Made by a program: the position numbers and the translations under genes. From Actinomycetota bacterium (GTDB lineage Bacteria > Actinomycetota > Thermoleophilia > Solirubrobacterales > Solirubrobacteraceae), in assembly GCA_005788585.1 (NCBI GenBank), contig SYBY01000421.1, positions 1 to 10,945 on the forward strand: DNA of 10,945 nt, read 5' to 3'. The notes beneath the pieces are model-generated. The model did no database searches. It was not told where the DNA came from and saw nothing but the letters and a program-made list of their open reading frames with translations. Shown here one piece after another: positions 5,567 through 10,945 of the stretch (its first letter is position 1; each line of letters starts with the position of its first letter).

Positions 5567-7252
5567 GTGAGCACCCCTGAGCCCGCCGCCCGCCGCCCCG
5601 TGCTGCTGGCCGTGGACGACGAGCCGGCCGTTCTCGCCGCTGTCGCCCGCGACCTGCGCGCCCGATACGGCGGGGACTACCGCATCGTGCGCGCGACATC
5701 GGGCAACGAGGCCCGCGGCGTGCTGGAGGAGCTGCGCCGCCGCGGCGAGGCCGTCGCGCTGATCCTCTCCGACCAGCGCATGCCCGACGGAGACGGGGTG
5801 TCGCTCCTGAGCGCCGCGCGGGAGCTCTACCCGCTCTCCAAACGCGTGCTGCTGACCGCCTACGCGGACACCGAGGCGGCGATCGCCGCGATCAACGCTG
5901 CGCAGACCGACTACTACCTGCTCAAGCCGTGGGACCCGCCCGAGGAGCGGCTGTACCCGACGCTCGACGACCTGCTGGGCGACTGGCAGGCCGACGCCGC
6001 GCTCATGGACGTCAGCGCGCGGGTCATCGGGCACCGGTTCAACCCGGCCAGCCACGACGCGCGGGACTTCCTGGCCCGCAACCGCGTGCCGTACCAGTGG
6101 CTCGATGTCGACCGTGACGCCGAGGCGCGCCAGTTGCTGACCATCTCCGGCGTCGACGAGTCCCGCCTGCCGATCGTGCTGCTGCGCGACGGCTCGACGC
6201 TGACCCAGCCGACGACGCTCGAGCTCGCCGACCGGCTGGGGATCTCCCGCCGTGCGGAGCTCGACTTCTACGACCTCGTCATCGTCGGGGGCGGCCCGGC
6301 GGGGCTCGCCGCCGCGGTGTACGGCGCGTCGGAGGGGCTGCGGACGGTGCTCGTCGAGCGTGAGGCGCCGGGCGGCCAGGCCGGGCAGTCGTCGCGGATC
6401 GAGAACTACCTGGGCTTCCCGAACGGCCTGTCGGGCTCAGAGCTCGCGCGCCGCGCGCTCGACCAGGCGCGGCGGTTCGGCGCCGAGGTGCTGACGGTGC
6501 AGGAGGTCGTGGGCCTGGACGCGCGCGGCCCGCAGCGTGTCGTCCGGCTGGGTGGCGGCGACGAGCTCGCCGGGCACACCGTGCTCGTGGCAAGCGGCGT
6601 CTCGTACCGGCTGCTCGACGCGCCGGGCGTCGCCGAGCTCACCGGCGCAGGCGTGTACTACGGGGCGGCGATGGCCGAGGCCGATGCGTGCGCCGAGCAG
6701 GAGGTCGTCGTCGTCGGCGGCGCGAACTCCGCCGGCCAGGCCGCGGTCTTCCTCGCCCGGCGTGCGGCGAAGGTCACCATCCTCGTGCGGGCCGATTCGC
6801 TGGCGAAGTCCATGTCGCACTACCTCATCGAGCAGATCGAGGGGATCGACAACATCGAGGTGCGGACCGAGACGGTGGTCGCCGCCGCGCACGGCGACGG
6901 GCAGCTCCAGCGGCTGGACCTCGCGGCGAAGGACGGCACCCCGATCGAGACGGTGAACGCGGACGCGATGTTCGTCTTCATCGGCGCCGCACCGCACACG
7001 GACTGGCTCGGTGATCACGTGGCCCGCGACCCGCGCGGCTTCGTCCTCGCGGGGGCCGACGTCGCGGCCCTGGACGGCGACCTGCGCTGGCCGCTCGCCC
7101 GCGAGCGCGACCCGCACCTGCTCGAGAGCTCGCTGCCCGGCGTGTTCGTCGCCGGGGATGTGCGGTCGCGGTCGATCAAGCGCGTGGCGAGCGCGGTGGG
7201 CGAGGGCTCGATGGCCGTCCAGTTCATCCACGAGTACCTGGCCGACGCATGA
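5567..7252 (+). CDS. response-regulator receiver fused to redoxin-like and thioredoxin-reductase-like flavoprotein
   Basis: A 561-residue three-part protein. Residues 10-125 are a CheY-like receiver with the acidic pair D17/D18, phospho-acceptor D69 (ILSDQRMP), T97 (LLTAYAD) and K120 (LLKPW). Residues about 145-225 resemble a glutaredoxin/thioredoxin fold (VPYQWLDVD, LPIVLLRDGS) but carry no cysteine. From 235 on there is a thioredoxin-reductase-like FAD/NAD(P)H oxidoreductase with GGGPAGLAAA at 241-250, GGQAGQSSRIENYLGFP, a second nucleotide loop GGANSAGQAA at 384-393, and the FAD-end motif GVFVAGDVR at 525-533. Where disulfide reductases have CxxC, this has YYGAAMAEADAC, so it lacks the redox pair; C375 is the only cysteine in the protein. 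It probably oxidises NAD(P)H or senses redox state and does not reduce thioredoxin. It is the first gene of an operon with the kinase, overlapping it by ATGA. Confidence 0.9.
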   Translation: MSTPEPAARRPVLLAVDDEPAVLAAVARDLRARYGGDYRIVRATSGNEARGVLEELRRRGEAVALILSDQRMPDGDGVSLLSAARELYPLSKRVLLTAYADTEAAIAAINAAQTDYYLLKPWDPPEERLYPTLDDLLGDWQADAALMDVSARVIGHRFNPASHDARDFLARNRVPYQWLDVDRDAEARQLLTISGVDESRLPIVLLRDGSTLTQPTTLELADRLGISRRAELDFYDLVIVGGGPAGLAAAVYGASEGLRTVLVEREAPGGQAGQSSRIENYLGFPNGLSGSELARRALDQARRFGAEVLTVQEVVGLDARGPQRVVRLGGGDELAGHTVLVASGVSYRLLDAPGVAELTGAGVYYGAAMAEADACAEQEVVVVGGANSAGQAAVFLARRAAKVTILVRADSLAKSMSHYLIEQIEGIDNIEVRTETVVAAAHGDGQLQRLDLAAKDGTPIETVNADAMFVFIGAAPHTDWLGDHVARDPRGFVLAGADVAALDGDLRWPLARERDPHLLESSLPGVFVAGDVRSRSIKRVASAVGEGSMAVQFIHEYLADA

Positions 7253-8664
7253 TCACCGCGGCCGACCTGGCGTCGATCGACCTCTTCGACGAGGTCGGCG
7301 ACGACGAGCGCGCGGCGTGGGCCGAGGCGGCGCAGGAGCAGGTCTTCGAAGCCGGGGACGTCGTCCTGCGCGGCCAGGATCTCCCATGGACCTTCCTGCT
7401 GCTGCTGGAGGGTCGCCTGGACGGCATCCGCCACCACGACGACGGGACCTCGGTGGTCGATCACCAGCAGGTCGCGCCCACCTGGCTCGGGGCGATCTCG
7501 GTGCTCACCGAGCAGCCGCCGAACATCTCCTTCCGCGTCGTGGAGCGCGCGCGGCTGGGCATCGTGGAGCCCGAGGACTTCCGCCGCCTGGTGTTCGCGC
7601 AGCGGCCGGTCTTCCTGAAGATCATGCGCCAGTTCCGGCCGGTGATCTCGCGCGTGGAGGGCAACGAGATGCGCCGCGAGAAGCTGGCGGGGCTCGGCAC
7701 GATGGCCGCGGGCCTGGCGCACGAGCTGAACAACCCGGCCGCCGCCGCGAAGCGCAGCGCCGACCAGCTGGCGCTCTCGCTCGACGCGGTGACCGGCGCC
7801 CTGAAGACGTTCGTCGAGGCCGGGGTCGAGCGCGAGGACGCGGCGAAGTTCATCGACCTGCAGGACCAGGCCGTGGCGACGTTCGCGACGTGCACGATCC
7901 AGGACAAGAGCCCGCTCGCGATCGCCGACCGCGAGGACCGGCTGCTCGAGCTGCTCGAGGACCAGGGCGTTGCTGAGGCGTGGAAGTACGCCGAGCCCCT
8001 CGCGCGCGCGGGCGTGGACGAGGACTGGATGGAGCAGCTCGTCGCGGTGGCCGGCGCGGCGACCGAGGCGGCGGTCCGCTGGGTCGCGGCGGCGCTGACC
8101 GCGCGCGAGCTGGCCGACGAGCTGCGCGAGAGCACGGACCGGATGTCGGCGCTCGTGGGGGCGATGAAGTCCTACGCGTACATGGACCAGGGCGACCTCG
8201 TGGAGGTCGACGTCCACGAGGGCCTCGAGGCGACCATCACCATCCTCGGCCACAAGCTCAAGCAGACCTCCATCACCGTGGTGCGCGAGTACGCCGAGGG
8301 GCTGCCCCCGATCTGCGTGTACGGCAGCGAGCTCAACCAGGTGTGGACCAACGTGCTCGACAACGCGATCAGCGCGCTGGGGGACACGGGGACGATCACG
8401 ATCACCACCCGTGCCTGGGAGAACGACGGCGTCGAGGTGGTCATCGCCGACGACGGGCCGGGCATCCCGGAGGACCTGCAGCGCCGCGTGTTCGACCCGT
8501 TCTTCACGACGAAGGGCGTGGGCGAGGGCACCGGCATGGGGCTGGACACGTCCCGGCGGATCGTCGAGGACCGCCACCAGGGCCGGATGACGCTGGAGAG
8601 CGAGCCGGGGCGCACGGCGTTCATCGTCCAGCTGCCGCATGCGCCGCGGAGGGCCTCGACGTGA
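7249..8664 (+). CDS. sensor histidine kinase with N-terminal CRP-like cyclic-nucleotide-binding domain
   Basis: A 471-residue soluble kinase; no membrane segment or signal peptide is seen. Residues about 5-125 form a cNMP-binding-like beta roll (LFDEVGDDERAAW, VFEAGDVVLRGQDLPWTFLLLLEGRL), but the phosphate-binding cassette reads TWLGAISVLTEQPPNISFRV, without the usual Arg-Ala-Thr, so it may not bind cAMP. The phospho-acceptor is H158 in GLAHELNNP. The ATP domain has the N-box QVWTNVLDNAI at 364-374, DDGPGIP at 401-407, FDPFFTTKG at 415-423 and GTGMGL at 427-432. The H-box to N-box distance, about 210 residues, is much longer than usual and filled by predicted helices. ATG 7249 overlaps the stop of the receiver-flavoprotein gene (ATGA), so the two are translationally coupled and that receiver is the obvious phosphotransfer partner. 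The signal sensed is unknown. Confidence 0.92.
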   Translation: MITAADLASIDLFDEVGDDERAAWAEAAQEQVFEAGDVVLRGQDLPWTFLLLLEGRLDGIRHHDDGTSVVDHQQVAPTWLGAISVLTEQPPNISFRVVERARLGIVEPEDFRRLVFAQRPVFLKIMRQFRPVISRVEGNEMRREKLAGLGTMAAGLAHELNNPAAAAKRSADQLALSLDAVTGALKTFVEAGVEREDAAKFIDLQDQAVATFATCTIQDKSPLAIADREDRLLELLEDQGVAEAWKYAEPLARAGVDEDWMEQLVAVAGAATEAAVRWVAAALTARELADELRESTDRMSALVGAMKSYAYMDQGDLVEVDVHEGLEATITILGHKLKQTSITVVREYAEGLPPICVYGSELNQVWTNVLDNAISALGDTGTITITTRAWENDGVEVVIADDGPGIPEDLQRRVFDPFFTTKGVGEGTGMGLDTSRRIVEDRHQGRMTLESEPGRTAFIVQLPHAPRRAST

Positions 8665-8667
8665 GGG

Positions 8668-8710
8668 GTGTGACGGATTCGCGCACACCCAGTGCGCGAA
8701 TCCGTCACAC
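8668..8710. repeat. perfect 19-bp palindrome with 5-base loop between convergent genes; possible bidirectional terminator or REP-like element
   Basis: GTGTGACGGATTCGCGCAC at 8668-8686 is the exact reverse complement of GTGCGCGAATCCGTCACAC at 8692-8710, around loop ACCCA. It begins four bases after the kinase stop codon, and its right arm contains the last Val codon and the TGA (8705-8707) of the convergent gene. The position suits transcription termination for both genes, although no T-tract follows on either strand. The same 19-mer occurs once more at 9609-9627, which makes it more than a one-off hairpin. Confidence 0.85.
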
Positions 8711-9646
8711 GTGCCCGACCGTGGCGACGACGAGGCGGTCGAACAACGCGCGCTCGCGCCTGAGCTGACGCCAGGTGAACCGCAGGGTGCGCACGCCCGC
8801 GGCGGTGAGATCGTCGTCGCGCATGCGGTCGGCGTCCATCGCCTCCCGGCGCTCGTGCGTGGTGCGCCCGTCGGCTTCGAGGATCACGCGCCGGTCGGGC
8901 CAGGCGAAGTCCGCGCGGTAGCGCCTCCCGCTGAACCCGGTGAGCGTGTACTCGCAGACCGGCGGAGGGATGGGGAGGGTGTCGAGCGCCAGCAGCATCT
9001 CCTCTGCCAGCGGGAAGACCGTTCGCCGGTTCCTCGCGTCCTCGAGCGTCACGGCCAGCAGGTTGCCGAGGCCGTGGTGTCCCGGGTACCGCGCGGCAGC
9101 GCCCTCGAACTCGGGTTCGCGCAGCACGCCTGCGTGGATGGTGTCCGCGATCAGCCGCTCCAACGGGCGGCCGCTGGTGACGACCGCGACATCGAGCAGC
9201 GCGCGGATCGGCTCGACTGCCGGGATCCCCCGCACCCGCCGAACCGGGAGGGGCCGTCGCGTCCTGCTCACGATGAGGCCGGGCTGCGCGCCGCGCCGAC
9301 CGGAGGTGACCACGTGGTGGCGACCCTTCGGCCGCGGGGCGGCGCCGTACAGCTCGAGGGCCGACCATCCCGCGAGCGCGGTCGGGCCCGGGTAGGAGAG
9401 GATGGCGGCCGCGCGCCGGCCGTCGGCGGTGACGACGGGGCTCAGGGCGTAGGCGCTGTAGATCTCGAACAGCCGCTGGGTCGCGACCCGACGGCGCAGC
9501 CCCGATCGGCTGAGGCCCGTGGCGAGGATCTCGTCCAGGGACGCGACCCCGTGGTGTGCCGCGCACGCAGCGACGATGCCCGACGTGATGCGCTGGGAGG
9601 GCGAGGTTGTGCGCGAATCCGTCACACCCCCGAGGGTTCCAACCAT
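8705..9646 (-). CDS. AbiEi-like N-terminal / DUF559 (VSR-like nuclease fold) protein
   Basis: A 313-residue protein of a type common in high-GC actinobacteria. The N-terminal third (about 20-65: SGIVAACAAHHGVASLDEI...SRSGLRRRV...LFEIYSAYAL) resembles the winged-helix domain of AbiEi-type antitoxins. The middle (about 90-200: YPGPTALAGWSALELYG, GIPAVEPIRALLDVA) is the usual linker region of this family. The C-terminus (about 240-300) matches DUF559, a PD-(D/E)XK/VSR-like fold: YRADFAWPDRRVILEADG with D246, E257 and D259, then DADRMRDDDL and a RFTW strand. The biochemical role is unproven; DNA or RNA cleavage or defence is plausible. Start is ATG 9646 or GTG 9625 (306 residues). The second lies inside a repeat that encodes VTDSRT, and the stop codon lies in another copy of the same repeat. 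No partner toxin gene is adjacent. Confidence 0.82.
   Translation of the reverse strand: MVGTLGGVTDSRTTSPSQRITSGIVAACAAHHGVASLDEILATGLSRSGLRRRVATQRLFEIYSAYALSPVVTADGRRAAAILSYPGPTALAGWSALELYGAAPRPKGRHHVVTSGRRGAQPGLIVSRTRRPLPVRRVRGIPAVEPIRALLDVAVVTSGRPLERLIADTIHAGVLREPEFEGAAARYPGHHGLGNLLAVTLEDARNRRTVFPLAEEMLLALDTLPIPPPVCEYTLTGFSGRRYRADFAWPDRRVILEADGRTTHERREAMDADRMRDDDLTAAGVRTLRFTWRQLRRERALFDRLVVATVGHV
9609..9627. repeat. third copy of the 19-bp repeat, at the 5' end of the DUF559 gene
   Basis: GTGCGCGAATCCGTCACAC is identical to the right arm of the 8668-8710 palindrome and in the same orientation, so the two are direct repeats 898 bases apart enclosing almost the whole DUF559 gene. Against the left palindrome arm the identity extends to 23 bases (8665-8687 versus the reverse complement of 9608-9630). 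This copy is translated as VTDSRT in the DUF559 frame and has no inverted partner next to it. Confidence 0.88.
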
Positions 9647-9667
9647 CCTGCGCGGCGGGTGCGCAGG
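9647..9667. repeat. 7-bp inverted repeat abutting the DUF559 gene start; possible operator or leader hairpin
   Basis: CCTGCGC at 9647-9653 and GCGCAGG at 9661-9667 form a perfect inverted repeat around GGCGGGT. On the minus strand it ends directly against the ATG at 9646, leaving no room for a spaced ribosome site. It also sits in the 72-base divergent region shared with the phosphotransferase gene. Confidence 0.35.
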
Positions 9668-9718
9668 GCGGCCACACCATTGCGATGAGTTTCCGCGCGC
9701 CCAGCGGTCGAACCGTCT

Positions 9719-10717
9719 ATGGACCCCGAGACCTGGTCGACCCCCGGCTGGCGGCACACCGCGACCGTCTGGCTCGACACCCGCCTCGCCGAGACCGGGC
9801 TGCGCCGTACCGGCTTCGTCGAGCAGCCGCACCTGCGCCCCTGGGCGACCGCGCTGCGCGCCCCCACCACCGGCGGTGACGTCTGGCTGAAGGCCGCGGG
9901 ACCGGCGACGGCCTCCGAGGTCGGCGTGTACGAGGCGCTGCTCGACGCTGGACCCCACAACGTCCTGGAGCCGCTCGCGCTCGACGTCGACCGGGCCTGG
10001 ATGCTCCTCCCGGACGGCGGCCGGCCGCTCGGCGAGCGCTCGTCGGGTGACGGCGTCGTCGAGGCGATGATCACCGTGCTGCCTGCGTACGCCGAGCTCC
10101 AGCGCGCGCTGGCCCCGCAGGCCGACCGCTTGGTGGACGGCGGCACGCGCGACATGCGCCCGGACGCCATGGCGGGCCGCATCGACGAGGCGCTGATCGC
10201 CGTGGAGGCCGTCGCCGGCAACGGCACCGACCACGCGGCCCTCCAGCGTGTCGCCGATCACCGCGACGTCGTCCTGGGCTGGTGCGCCGAGCTGGCCGCC
10301 GCGCCCGGCCCGGCCACGCTGGACCACCACGACCTGCACCCGTGGAACATCGTCGTCGCCGACGACGAGCCCGTGCGACAGGCGCGGTTCTACGACTGGG
10401 GCGACAGCGTGGTCGCCCACCCGTTCTCCAGCATGCTTGTCGCCCTGACGTTCGCTCAGCGCCAGCTCGGCGTCTCCGAGCACCGCACCGACCGGATGCG
10501 CGACGCCTACCTCGAGCCGTTCACCGACCTCGCGTCACACCAGGAGCTCGTCGCCACGATGGAGCTGGCGTGCCGGGTGGGGAAGGTCGCCCGCGCGCTG
10601 ACCTGGGCGCGCGTGGTCGCGGCGATGGACCCGGGCCCCGATCGCGACCGCTGGGCCCGGGCGGCGGTCGCGACGTTGACCAGCACGCTCGACGAATCGC
10701 ACCTCGGCGGCGCCTGA
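9719..10717 (+). CDS. APH / choline-kinase-family phosphotransferase
   Basis: A 332-residue protein with the fold signature of small-molecule kinases related to aminoglycoside phosphotransferases. The catalytic loop LDHHDLHPWNIVV contains D205 and N210 (HxDxxxxN type). The metal-binding DFG equivalent is FYDWGDS with D226 and D229. In the N-lobe, K58 (VWLKAA) and E67 (SEVGVYE) are candidate ATP-binding Lys and Glu. It would transfer the ATP gamma-phosphate to a hydroxyl of a small substrate; nothing shows that this is an antibiotic, and most genomic members of this group are uncharacterised. The start is the ATG at 9719, with no obvious Shine-Dalgarno or -10 in the 72-base divergent spacer shared with the DUF559 gene. 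It is a single gene, followed by a hairpin at 10725-10747. Confidence 0.85.
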   Translation: MDPETWSTPGWRHTATVWLDTRLAETGLRRTGFVEQPHLRPWATALRAPTTGGDVWLKAAGPATASEVGVYEALLDAGPHNVLEPLALDVDRAWMLLPDGGRPLGERSSGDGVVEAMITVLPAYAELQRALAPQADRLVDGGTRDMRPDAMAGRIDEALIAVEAVAGNGTDHAALQRVADHRDVVLGWCAELAAAPGPATLDHHDLHPWNIVVADDEPVRQARFYDWGDSVVAHPFSSMLVALTFAQRQLGVSEHRTDRMRDAYLEPFTDLASHQELVATMELACRVGKVARALTWARVVAAMDPGPDRDRWARAAVATLTSTLDESHLGGA

Positions 10718-10724
10718 TCCCGAC

Positions 10725-10747
10725 GGCGTGTGGCGCGCCAACACGCC
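10725..10747 (+). terminator. possible hairpin terminator after the phosphotransferase gene
   Basis: GGCGTGTGG pairs with CCAACACGCC around loop CGCG, nine base pairs with one bulged A, starting eight bases after the stop codon. It is followed by ACGTTCTCC, not a real T-tract, so it would be a weak or factor-assisted terminator. Confidence 0.4.
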
Positions 10748-10775
10748 ACGTTCTCCACGATGTGTCCTCAGCCAC

Positions 10776-10805
10776 CCGACATTTGGCTGGCTGGCCAACT
10801 ACGCT
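10776..10805 (+). promoter_or_regulatory. possible promoter of the thiolase gene
   Basis: CCGACA at 10776-10781 (like TTGACA) and TACGCT at 10800-10805 are separated by 18 bases. The spacer holds TTGGC-N6-GCCAA (10783-10787 and 10794-10798), an inverted repeat that could be an operator. Transcription would start near 10812 and give a leader of about 80 bases. The matches are moderate. Confidence 0.35.
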
Positions 10806-10879
10806 GTACGGACGGCGCTGCGACGGCGGCAGCGTCCCCTTCACCGCCCGCGGGTCTCTCGGCGGGCACCACCCTCATC

Positions 10880-10884
10880 AGGAG
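10880..10884 (+). promoter_or_regulatory. Shine-Dalgarno site of the thiolase gene
   Basis: AGGAG lies seven bases before the ATG at 10892, an optimal spacing. It is the clearest ribosome site in the window; most other genes here lack one, which supports leaderless or coupled starts for them. Confidence 0.75.
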
Positions 10885-10891
10885 TCGATCC

Positions 10892-10945
10892 ATGGGAAGC
10901 ACTGACGCGTACGTCTTCGACGCGATCCGCACGCCCCGCGGCAAG
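10892..10945 (+). CDS. acetyl-CoA acyltransferase (thiolase), first 18 codons only
   Basis: The frame from ATG 10892 reads MGSTDAYVFDAIRTPRGK and runs off the right edge. DAYVxDAIRTPRGK is the characteristic N-terminus of thiolase-superfamily acetyl-CoA C-acyltransferases, which cleave 3-ketoacyl-CoA in beta-oxidation or condense acetyl-CoA. The active-site cysteine and histidines lie outside the window, so the degradative or biosynthetic class cannot be decided. The AGGAG seven bases upstream fixes the start. Confidence 0.85.
   Translation, partial: MGSTDAYVFDAIRTPRGK

Noticed and set aside
7015..8688. 557-codon minus-strand open frame over the kinase
   Set aside because: The plus-strand kinase has all ATPase boxes; the opposite frame is a GC-driven shadow.
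8668..9627. Insertion sequence or integron-type element
   Set aside because: No transposase, integrase or target-site duplication is visible. The repeats are described only as repeats around a DUF559 gene.
9647..10483. Minus-strand extension of the DUF559 frame upstream of ATG 9646
   Set aside because: It is antisense to the APH-like kinase, which has a clear catalytic loop and metal-binding motif.

Overview
This window is uniformly GC-rich and comes from a bacterium. GC content, codon use, several genes with a TANNNT box 6-9 bases before the start codon, and the protein families point to a high-GC actinomycete-type organism. A Thermoleophilia/Solirubrobacterales-like genome is my guess, but this is inference and no marker gene is present. 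No rRNA, tRNA, CRISPR, transposase or phage gene is visible.

Layout, left to right. Bases 1-1482 (-) hold most of a Baeyer-Villiger-type flavin monooxygenase that runs off the left edge. It is divergent, across only 36 bases, from a small one-pass membrane protein of unknown function (1519-2187, +). Convergent with that is a membrane-bound PAS-GGDEF-EAL cyclic-di-GMP protein (4563-2191, -). Its reading frame is interrupted by one in-frame amber codon exactly at the glutamate of the GGDEF signature (bases 3277-3279). Upstream of it on the same strand is a short-chain dehydrogenase (5491-4652, -).

Divergent from the dehydrogenase is a two-gene operon with a 4-base ATGA overlap. The first gene is a receiver domain fused to a cysteine-free redoxin-like segment and a thioredoxin-reductase-like flavoprotein that lacks the CxxC pair (5567-7252). 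The second is a histidine kinase with an N-terminal CRP-like sensor domain (7249-8664). Together they look like a two-component pair whose response regulator output is a flavoenzyme and not a DNA-binding domain.

The kinase is followed by a perfect 19-bp palindrome with a 5-base loop (8668-8710). The palindrome overlaps the stop codon of a convergent gene (9646-8705, -) that encodes an AbiEi-like N-terminus and a DUF559/VSR-like nuclease-fold C-terminus. A third copy of the same 19-mer lies in the 5' end of that gene, so the gene is bracketed by direct repeats. Next come a divergent APH/choline-kinase-like phosphotransferase (9719-10717, +) and, after a 174-base gap holding a hairpin, a possible promoter and a clear Shine-Dalgarno site, the first 18 codons of a thiolase (10892 onward, +).

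The main points of interest are the amber codon in the GGDEF catalytic motif, the receiver-flavoprotein/CRP-kinase pair, and the repeat-bracketed DUF559 gene.
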